NCBI GenBank assembly: GCA_021811865.1 | Contig: JAKAQB010000005.1 | Location: 1-64,000 of the forward strand | Direction: 5' to 3' | Length of the DNA stretch: 64,000 nucleotides | Origin: Actinomycetes bacterium | GTDB lineage: Bacteria > Actinomycetota > Acidimicrobiia > Acidimicrobiales > Palsa-688 | Shown here: positions 37,452 through 44,234 of the stretch, piece after piece | Numbering within the stretch: the stretch's first letter is position 1 | Layout: every line of letters begins with the position of its first letter | Translations under genes and position numbers: made by a program | The notes under the pieces: generated by a model | Seen by the model: only the letters and a program-made list of their open reading frames with translations | Database searches by the model: none | Told to the model about the DNA's origin: nothing

Positions 37452-37732
37452 TGCCCATGCCTCGTAGCCTCGAAGAGATCCTCCACCGCGCCGAGGAGCT
37501 GGCGACCCGCTTTGAGAACCACGAGGCCGAGTCTGCCAACGTGGCCGACGCCACCGCCCTCAGAGTGGTCCGAGCGGCCTTCGCCGAGCGAGCCGAGGCC
37601 GAAGCCCGCCTTGCTGCCGCCGTCTCGGTCGCCAGGGCCGAGGGTCACTCCTGGGCAGCGATCGGCGCCATGGTCGGCACCTCGGGGGAGGCCGCCAGGC
37701 AGCGCTACGGCCAGCCTTCACCGCATCGCTGA
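37448..37732 (+). CDS. Small helix-turn-helix protein (antitoxin-like)
   Basis: Ninety-four residues. A coiled helix (PRSLEEILHRAEELATRFEN) leads into RAAFAERAEAEARLAAAVSV and a C-terminal HTH that reads HSWAAIGAMVGTSGEAARQR, a form often seen in small actinobacterial regulators. Translationally coupled to the 63-residue gene upstream (ATGA overlap). Likely the regulator/antitoxin of the pair; the family name is not known to me. Confidence 0.5.
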   Translation: MMPMPRSLEEILHRAEELATRFENHEAESANVADATALRVVRAAFAERAEAEARLAAAVSVARAEGHSWAAIGAMVGTSGEAARQRYGQPSPHR

Positions 37733-37799
37733 AGCGGCCGCTGAAGGAACGGTTCGGTCTCCGGGTCCTCCGGTCATCCTCATCTGTGGGGCGGCGGGC

Positions 37800-37815
37800 T
37801 AGCGTTTGCCCAATG
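37800..37815 (+). promoter_or_regulatory. Possible leaderless start of the BREX-like operon
   Basis: TAGCGT (37800-37805) lies 7 nt before ATG 37813, the spacing of a -10 hexamer before a leaderless start. No convincing -35. If real, translation of the first gene would begin here and meet the TAG at 37921. Confidence 0.3.
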
Positions 37816-37923
37816 GTCCGCGGGTCAGGAGGGCGCCGGCCGCCCGCGCGCAGCGGGAAGCGGGCATCGGTGAGGAGGCCGCGCCTCGGCGAGGCGGTGG
37901 ACGTCGATCGGCTCCTCGACTAG
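37813..37923 (+). other. In-frame 5' segment of the multi-HTH gene ended by TAG
   Basis: ATG 37813 opens 36 codons (basic: VRGSGGRRPPARSGKR, then RRPRLGEAVDVDRLLD) that stop at TAG 37921-37923. The same frame then continues without another stop for 1.86 kb into the large gene, through ETRQALHRELTADRPGLVAL. The join reads like one continuous protein with a single nonsense codon. The alternative is that the large gene begins at GTG 37975. Confidence 0.5.
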
Positions 37924-37974
37924 GAGACCCGCCAGGCCCTCCACCGGGAGCTCACCGCCGACCGGCCGGGGCTC

Positions 37975-39786
37975 GTGGCCCTCGGTCAGATCGAGGTGGC
38001 AGTAGACGACGACCACAGCCTCCGCCGGCTCCGGGATGCTTTTTCGGCGGCCGTAGCCGGGGGCGTGAGGGGGCCGGGACGCTCGGCTCCGCTCGGCACC
38101 CTGTTCGCCGGCGCGGCCTGCCTCCACGACGGCCCCCTGCCGCTCGGTCGGATCGGCATCAGGTTGAGCAGCGTGCTGGAGCGGGCCGGGTGGACCCGGT
38201 GGTCGACGCTGTGGGAGCGCTCCGTCGATGACGTCTCCATGCTGGTCAACGTCGGCCCGGCCGCCACAGCCGAGCTGCTCGCAGCCTGCTTGGACCGGAG
38301 CCTGGCCGGCCTGGCCCGGGCGGCGTGGACCGACAACCCCGGCGCTGACGACCTGTCCGTGCTGCTCCGGCGGGAGCGGGACGCCCCCTGCCAGCCGCTG
38401 CTCGAGGCGCTGCTCGAGACCCGGGCGGGGCCGGAGCCGGCCCGGGGGGCGGCCGACCGGCTGCTGCGAGCCGCGGCGCCGTGGGCCCTCGAGCTCGACG
38501 CCGCGGTGGCCGGGCTCCTCGAGGCTGCCGGCGCCGGGCGGGCCCAGGCGATCTACCTGGCCTGGGTGACGTCGGGCTCGCCCCACCCGGTCCAGGATGT
38601 GGCTGCGGCCAACGGCATCACCGGCGAGAGGGTCCGCCAGATCGTCGCCGCTTCGGACCGGAGGGTCCGGGCGGCGCTGGCCGCTTGGCCCGGACCGCTG
38701 CGCTGGGCAGTCACCGCGTTGCGCCGCCGCCTGGGGGCGGTCGCCTCCCTCGACCAGGTCGGGGAGGTGCTGGAGGCCATCGGCGTGGCCAGCTGGCCTG
38801 GGCTCTGCGGGACGCCCGCATGGGGCGGGGCCGGCTCGTCGCCTCCGGGCCGGGAGCCCGCTGCCGACCGGGTGCCAACCGCCGGACTGCTCGTCTGGCT
38901 CGCCGGCCCCTACCGACCGGTCCCGTCGAGGCAGGGCTGGGTCGCCCTCCAGCCCCGGGCGGTCGCCGCCGCCACCGCCTCCTGCCTTGCCGCCGACGGC
39001 GGGGTCCGCCGCATCGACGAGGTCCTGGCCGAGCTGGACCTCGCCCCGGCCACCGCCGAGGCGTGGTTGCACGCTTGCGGCGCGGTGGCCGTCCACGGCC
39101 TCGCGGTCTCGCTGTCGGGATCGCTGCCGGACGCGATCGAGCGGGTGCTCGACGCCACCGGCCGGCCGTTGACCGGCGAGGAGATCGCCGCGCACCTGGC
39201 GGCAGGCGGTCGCACCCTCACAGCGGGCGCTCTACGGGACCGGCGGTTCCGCTGCGACGACGGCGCCTACCGGCTGGCGGACTGGGGGCCGCGCCCGGCG
39301 GCGAAGGCCACGGCTCCGCAGGTCGAGCGCCCGCGGATCGCCCGCGGCCGCCGCCCGGAGGCAGGCGCAGGCACCGAGGAGCCCGGCGAGCGCGAGCCGC
39401 TGTGGCTCTGGGTCCGTGTCGACGCCGCCGTCCTGGCCGGCGACGAGGCCGTGATCCCCACCTCCCTCGTCGAGGGGCTCGGAGTCGCCCCTCTCAACCG
39501 GCGCAGCTTCGCCACCCGCTACGGCCCCGTCGTGGTGGCCAACGACGGCGCCGCACCGACCCGGGGATCGGTGCGCGCCGTCGCCCTCGCCGCCGGCGCA
39601 CGGGTCGGGGACACGATGATGATCGGCTTCCGCCCCGACGGTCACGCCGTGGTGGAAGTCCGTCACGGCACCGGGCAGGCCCCCACCGCCGCCGAGGCTG
39701 GGGCACCACCGGACGCCGCTACCGTCCCCGGCCGCTCTTTCAACGTCACCCCAACCAACGCCAGCGCAGTCGGAGGCCCCAGTTGA
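37975..39786 (+). CDS. Multi-HTH DNA-binding protein, first gene of BREX-like operon
   Basis: A 603-residue protein of no family I can name, with several recognisable DNA-binding modules. About 60-110: a helix-hairpin-helix/RNAP-alpha-CTD-like segment (IRLSSVLERAGWTRWSTLWE, then MLVNVGPAATAELLA). About 185-225: a sigma-region-4-like HTH (QDVAAANGITGERVRQIVAA). About 385-430: a HARE-HTH-like winged module (GRPLTGEEIAAHLAAGG, DRRFRCDDGAYRLADWG). A C-terminal globular part (LWLWVRVDAAVLAGDEAVIP to VVEVRHG) follows. GTG 37975 is the first start after the TAG at 37921, but has no ribosome-binding site. Its stop overlaps the next start (TTGA). Probable role: DNA recognition or control for the ATPase/helicase genes behind it. 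Confidence 0.6.
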   Translation: MALGQIEVAVDDDHSLRRLRDAFSAAVAGGVRGPGRSAPLGTLFAGAACLHDGPLPLGRIGIRLSSVLERAGWTRWSTLWERSVDDVSMLVNVGPAATAELLAACLDRSLAGLARAAWTDNPGADDLSVLLRRERDAPCQPLLEALLETRAGPEPARGAADRLLRAAAPWALELDAAVAGLLEAAGAGRAQAIYLAWVTSGSPHPVQDVAAANGITGERVRQIVAASDRRVRAALAAWPGPLRWAVTALRRRLGAVASLDQVGEVLEAIGVASWPGLCGTPAWGGAGSSPPGREPAADRVPTAGLLVWLAGPYRPVPSRQGWVALQPRAVAAATASCLAADGGVRRIDEVLAELDLAPATAEAWLHACGAVAVHGLAVSLSGSLPDAIERVLDATGRPLTGEEIAAHLAAGGRTLTAGALRDRRFRCDDGAYRLADWGPRPAAKATAPQVERPRIARGRRPEAGAGTEEPGEREPLWLWVRVDAAVLAGDEAVIPTSLVEGLGVAPLNRRSFATRYGPVVVANDGAAPTRGSVRAVALAAGARVGDTMMIGFRPDGHAVVEVRHGTGQAPTAAEAGAPPDAATVPGRSFNVTPTNASAVGGPS

Positions 39787-40580
39787 GCAACCATTCCACC
39801 AACCTGGAGACCGCCCTCCAGGGCCTCGAACGTCAGGTCGACGGCGCCCAGAAGGCCCTCGGCGCCGCCCTGAGGGAGGTCAAACGAGCCAAGGCGGCCG
39901 CCGCCGTCGGCCAGGTCCGGGAGATCGCCCAGGCCCTCGACAACGCCTCCCAGCTCGCCGACCAGGCCGCCGGCGCCGTCGGCGACGTGCGTGACGGCTG
40001 GCGCTTCGACGTCGGCGCCTGGTTCAGCTCCGGCGAGTACGTGAAGGAGCTGCTGGCGACGGCGGCCGACGCCGGCCTCGACGTCTTCGAGTCCGACGAC
40101 CGGCTCCTTTGCTACCCGGCGGTCGTCCAGGTGTCGCCGGCGGATCTCTCCGTCTCGATCGACAAGCGGCGTGACCGCCGCGTGCGGCCCTCGTTCGTGG
40201 TGCGCACCCTCTCCGCTCTCCAAGGGCGCGAGCCGAAGTCCAAGCCGGAGGCCTTCATCGCCGCCCTCGCCGCCGCCTACGACCTCGTCGTCGCCGGCAA
40301 GGGCCTCCGCCCAGGGGTGCCGGTCAAGCTGGTCGACGTGCACGGCGTGCTCACGCTCCTGCCCGGCTCGGCGCGCGACTACACCCGCCAGGAGCTCGCC
40401 CGCGACATCTACCTCCTCGACCGCTCCGGCCTGGTCACCACCAGGGACGGCCGGCGCATGACCCTGCCGGCCAGCGCCACCACCCGCGGCAGCGGCCAGC
40501 TGACCACGGTCAGCCAGACCGGCCAGCCCAAGGTGTACATCACCATCGCCTTCACCGCCCGCCCCGGCACGCAGGGATGA
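39783..40580 (+). CDS. Coiled-coil protein of BREX-like operon
   Basis: 265 residues. The N-terminal 75 form an Ala/Gln/Leu-rich coiled coil (ETALQGLERQVDGAQKALGA, then VREIAQALDNASQLADQAAG). The rest is an alpha/beta region (FESDDRLLCYPAVVQVSPAD, then KRRDRRVRPSFVVRTLSAL and a basic-Ser/Thr end). No family recognised. The TTG start overlaps the upstream stop and its own stop overlaps the next start (ATGA), so it is made in step with its neighbours; a bridging or scaffolding role is a guess. Confidence 0.6.
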   Translation: MSNHSTNLETALQGLERQVDGAQKALGAALREVKRAKAAAAVGQVREIAQALDNASQLADQAAGAVGDVRDGWRFDVGAWFSSGEYVKELLATAADAGLDVFESDDRLLCYPAVVQVSPADLSVSIDKRRDRRVRPSFVVRTLSALQGREPKSKPEAFIAALAAAYDLVVAGKGLRPGVPVKLVDVHGVLTLLPGSARDYTRQELARDIYLLDRSGLVTTRDGRRMTLPASATTRGSGQLTTVSQTGQPKVYITIAFTARPGTQG

Positions 40581-41530
40581 TCGGCGCCGGCGAGTACGTC
40601 GAGCTGCTCGGGCGCGAGTACCTCGGCGACTACGTGGCCGACGGCGGCGCGGCGGTGAAGTTCGTCGTCGGCTCCGACGACGCGGTCGCCGACGCCTACC
40701 TGAGCGGCCTGCGCACCGCGGCCGGCGACGCCGGCTACCTGGTTGCAACCGTGGACGCCGCCACCACCCGGGTCCATCTCTTCGAGCAGGTCTTCTTCGA
40801 GGTGGCCCGTCAGGTCGACTGGGAAGCCCTTGCCCGCACCGCCGCCGCCTCCGCCCTGGTTGCCGCCGGCTACCCTTCGCCGGAGACCCGGGAGCTGTCG
40901 CTCGAGCAGGTTGCCGCCCACCATCGGGTCGAGGCCCGTGAGTTGCGCCGGGACGTCGACCGCGAGCTGCAGCAGCGGGTCCACCGCGACTACGCCATGG
41001 TGGCCGAGCTGCGCACCGCCATGCTGCGCCTGTGCCAGGCCCAGCTGCGGACCGGCCAGGTCGCCGACGCCGAGCACGCCGCCATCCTCGAATGGCTGCA
41101 CGGCGACCTCCGCCAGATCTCCGCGCTCAAGTCGGCTCTCATCTTCCGGCGGATCGGGCGGCACAACGCCCGTGGGATGCTGTTCTCGCTGGCCCACTGG
41201 CTGGCCGTGCAGGGCCACGCGGGCCTCGTGGTGGTGCTCGACATCCGCCGGCTCGGTTTCGCCCGCCGGCCCGACCCCGCCGAACGCCACGGCCACTACT
41301 ACACCAAGGCCGCGCTTCTCGACGCCTACGAGGTGCTCCGCCAGTTGGTCGACAACACCGACGAGTTGACCTACTGCCTCGTGTCCGTGGTCGCCTCCCC
41401 CGCCTTCCTCACCGACCCCGCCCGCGGCCTCGACGCCTACCAGGCGCTCAAGCTGCGGATCTTCGACGAGGTCCACGACCGCCGCCGCGACAACCCCCTG
41501 TCCTCGCTGGTCCGGCTGGGGGCGGCATGA
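40577..41530 (+). CDS. BrxD-like ATPase paralogue lacking Walker A
   Basis: A 317-residue protein similar to the C-terminal two thirds of DUF2791/BrxD-type P-loop proteins: HNARGMLFSLAHWLAVQGHA, GLVVVLDIRRLGF at the Walker B place, LDAYEVLRQLVDNTDELTY and VSVVASPAFLTD. Where a P-loop should stand it has FVVGSDDAVADAYLSGL, with no GKS/T, and the Walker B acid pair is LDI instead of LDE. It is therefore predicted not to hydrolyse ATP and probably pairs with the active paralogue whose gene follows (ATGA overlap). Family call is from pattern memory. Confidence 0.6.
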   Translation: MIGAGEYVELLGREYLGDYVADGGAAVKFVVGSDDAVADAYLSGLRTAAGDAGYLVATVDAATTRVHLFEQVFFEVARQVDWEALARTAAASALVAAGYPSPETRELSLEQVAAHHRVEARELRRDVDRELQQRVHRDYAMVAELRTAMLRLCQAQLRTGQVADAEHAAILEWLHGDLRQISALKSALIFRRIGRHNARGMLFSLAHWLAVQGHAGLVVVLDIRRLGFARRPDPAERHGHYYTKAALLDAYEVLRQLVDNTDELTYCLVSVVASPAFLTDPARGLDAYQALKLRIFDEVHDRRRDNPLSSLVRLGAA

Positions 41531-42015
41531 GCGACTTCCGGAGCGAGGAGACCAGCACGGGCACCGTCGCCGGCCAGCCTACCGGCGACACGGTCCCGGG
41601 CGGCCCGGCAGCGGGCGGCGAGCGCTTCGTGGCCGCCCGCCGCGCCATCGAGGCGTTGCGGGCCGGGGTCCCCAACAGCGACGCCGTGGCCTCCCTCGGC
41701 TCCATGCAGCAAGGCGTCGAGGACCGCTTCAGCGAGCTGCTCGCCGCCGCCGACGCCCTCCCGGGCGGCCCGGCGCCGGGGGGCATGCTGATCGGCGGGG
41801 GGTTTGGGTCCGGCAAGAGCCACGCGCTCGTGCACCTCGCCCACATCGCGCTGTCCCAGGGGTTCGTGGTCGCCAAGGTGGTGGTCTCCAAGGAGACGCC
41901 GCTGCACGACCCGGCCAAGATGTACCGGGCGGCCGTCGAGGCCGCCAAGGTGCCCGGCCGGCCCGGGGCCGCCGTCGACGAGATCGCTGCCGGCGTGCAC
42001 GCCGGCGGCGCCACC
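41527..42015 (+). pseudogene. BrxD-like ATPase, truncated by deletion
   Basis: After a disordered N-terminus, the start of an active DUF2791/BrxD-like ATPase: ARRAIEALRAGVPNSDAVAS, the Walker A GGGFGSGKSHALVHLAHIAL, and VVSKETPLHDPAKMYRAAVE, ending AAVDEIAAGVHAGG. The remaining roughly 270 residues (Walker B, sensor and C-terminal lobe) are absent. The frame runs on out of phase into the helicase gene to 42792. ATG 41527 overlaps the stop of the previous gene. Confidence 0.65.
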
Positions 42016-43354
42016 CGGGCTGTACGCCTGGCAGGCCGACGCCCTCGCCGCCTGGGAGCGGGCGAGGCGACGGGGTGTGATCGAGGCCGTGACGGGCAGC
42101 GGCAAGACGATGGTGGGCGTGGCCGCCACCCTCGCCGAGCTCTCACGCCGGCGCCAGGTGCTGGTGCTGGTCCCCACGGTCGAGCTGGCCCGCCAGTGGG
42201 TGACGACTCTGGTGCCGCGCCTTCCCGCCGGCACCTCCGTTGGCCAGATGGGAGCCGGTGCCGGCGACACACTGGCCACCCACGACGTGCTCGTGGCTGT
42301 CGTCAACAGCGCCCGGGCCGGCGACGTGCGGCCCATCAGGCCGTGCGGTCTCCTCGTCGCAGACGAGTGCCACCGCTACGCCGGCGCAGTCAACCGGCTG
42401 GCCCTCGACGGGCGCTTCGAGCACCGCCTCGGCCTGAGCGCTACCTACGCCCGCGACGACGACGGTCACCTCGCCCGGCTGGACCCCTACTTCGGGGGGA
42501 CATGCTTCCGTCTCGGCTACGCGCGGGCGGTCAGCGAGAGCGTCACCGCTCACTTCACCGTCACGCTGGTCGGCTGCCGGCTGTCGCCTTCCGAGCGGGC
42601 GTGCTACGACGAGCTCACCGAGGAGCTGCGCAAGCTGTGGGGCCGCCTCGTCGGCCGCCACGGGTTGCCGGCCCAGCCGTTCGCTGCTTTCCTCGCGGCC
42701 GTCGCCGAGCTGGCCGAGGGCGACGGCGACGCCGCCCGCACTGCTCGCGCCTACCGCCGCAGCGTGCTCGAGCGTCGCCGGCTGCTTGCTGACACCCCCG
42801 CGAAGGACGCTGCCGTCGTCGCGCTGGCGCCCGCCGTCGCCGACGCCGACCGGGCGGTCGTCTTCACCCAGTCGATAGAGGCAAGTGAGCGAACGGCGCG
42901 CCTCCTCGGCGACGCCGGCCTGCGGTCGGCGGCGGTCCACTCCCGACTCCCGCTGCCCGACCGGCGGGGTGTCCTCTCCCGCTTCGCCCGCGGTGAGCTG
43001 GACGTCGTCAGCGCACCCCGGGTCCTCGACGAAGGCGTTGATGTGCCCGCCGCCGACCTGGCGGTGATCGCCGGCGCGAGCAGCTCCCGCCGCCAGATGG
43101 TCCAGCGCATGGGCCGGGTGCTGCGAAGGAAGGCTGACGGGCGGCGCGCCCGCTTCGCCGTGCTGTTCGTCGAGGGGACCGTCGAGGATCCCGCCGCCGG
43201 CGCTCACGAAGGCTTCCTCGACGAGGTCTCGGGTGTCGCTGACGAGCTGTACCGGTTCCCGTCCGCCCTGCTTGCCGACCGGCCGGGGTTGCTCCGCCAG
43301 GCGCTCCGGCCGAGCTGGGGACTGCCGGCCGGCGATCCTGTAGACGGGTGGTGA
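42011..43354 (+). pseudogene. SF2 DEAD/DECH helicase, N-terminus deleted
   Basis: XPB/SSL2-like superfamily-II helicase from just before the Q-motif: LYAWQADALAAWERA, motif I EAVTGSGKTMVG, motif Ia VPTVELARQW, motif II ADECHRY, motif III GLSATYARD, motif IV VVFTQSIEASER, motif V VDVPAADLAV and motif VI QRMGRVLRRK. The C-terminal half ends with PAGDPVDGW. About 445 residues remain and all helicase motifs are present, but there is no start codon of its own; its 5' end is joined out of frame to the truncated ATPase gene near 42010-42020. It could be expressed only by reinitiation or frameshift. Confidence 0.72.
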
Positions 43355-43427
43355 ACCTCTACGTCTAGGGCCGTCCAGGGCGCAGGCCGCTGAGCCAGCG
43401 AGCCGGAGACGTGCTACTGAGGATCCG

Positions 43428-44102
43428 ATGGCACGGCTTCGCCGGCGCAGCACCCTCTGGTTGCTGGTGCTCAGTCAGGTCGCGTTGAGCGGGGGACTCG
43501 CGACCTGCGTGGCTCTCGCGCCGGGCGTGGTGCTGGCGGCCAACGAGGGCGGGGTCAGCAACTATGGCGTGAGGGGCGCCACCGTCGTGCCGTACACGCT
43601 GGCCTTCGCCTCGTGTGCCTTGTTCCTCTGGCTCGCGGCGCGGGCAGTACCGCCCGCCCTCCCCGCCCGTGGCCGCCTCGCGGCCGGCATGGAGGCCACA
43701 GCCGCGGCGTTTGCCGTGGTGCTGGCCTCCACCTACCCCTACAAGCTGGATCGGGCTCTCGACGATCTGCACCTCGCCCTGGCGGTGCTGCTCTTCTTGA
43801 TCCAACTCGTCTTCGTCACCTGGCTGACGTTGACCGCCCACCCGCGGTGGCCTCAGGCGGCGTTCTGGCTGCTCTGGTCCGTCGGGTTCGTGCTGGGAGG
43901 GACAACCATCGCCGGCGCCGTCCACCTGCTGTTCGTGGCCCAGGCGATGATGACGATCGGGTTCGCTCTCGTCACCGTCACCGTTGTCGCACGCTTGCTC
44001 CGCCAGCGGCAGGACGGTGGCGAGGATAGGCGGCCTGCCCAGTGGCGCAACGGACGCCGAGTGCCCGGCGGCGCCGTTGCGCCGCCCGTGGGCGCGCCCT
44101 AG
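43428..44102 (+). CDS. Integral membrane protein, unknown function
   Basis: 224 residues with about six hydrophobic helices (for example STLWLLVLSQVALSGGLATCV, LHLALAVLLFLIQLVFVTW, LLFVAQAMMTIGFALVTVTV) and a basic, proline-rich tail. ATG 43428 has no strong ribosome-binding site. No family recognised; it lies between the BREX-like relic and tmd and belongs clearly to neither. Confidence 0.6.
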   Translation: MARLRRRSTLWLLVLSQVALSGGLATCVALAPGVVLAANEGGVSNYGVRGATVVPYTLAFASCALFLWLAARAVPPALPARGRLAAGMEATAAAFAVVLASTYPYKLDRALDDLHLALAVLLFLIQLVFVTWLTLTAHPRWPQAAFWLLWSVGFVLGGTTIAGAVHLLFVAQAMMTIGFALVTVTVVARLLRQRQDGGEDRRPAQWRNGRRVPGGAVAPPVGAP

Positions 44103-44234
44103 TGTGAAACATCGTCCACTGAGGTTGATGGCGTCCGAGGGCTTCCGGGGGAGGGATTCGTTGGCCGTGCCCGTGTCCGCAGCAGCCGGCGATCCCCGCT
44201 CCGGCGGGTCCTGGCGCAGGAGGTTCTGTCTGTA

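Noticed and set aside
37921..37923. TAG as pyrrolysine, given the methylamine setting (also TAG at 12343)
   Set aside because: Neither gene is a methyltransferase of the MttB type, and no pylS/pylT-like gene is in the window. A nonsense mutation is simpler.
44102..44234. A third copy of the permease/gmaS operator upstream of tmd
   Set aside because: Only GAAACA plus ATCGTCC is shared; no match to the 19-mer as a whole.
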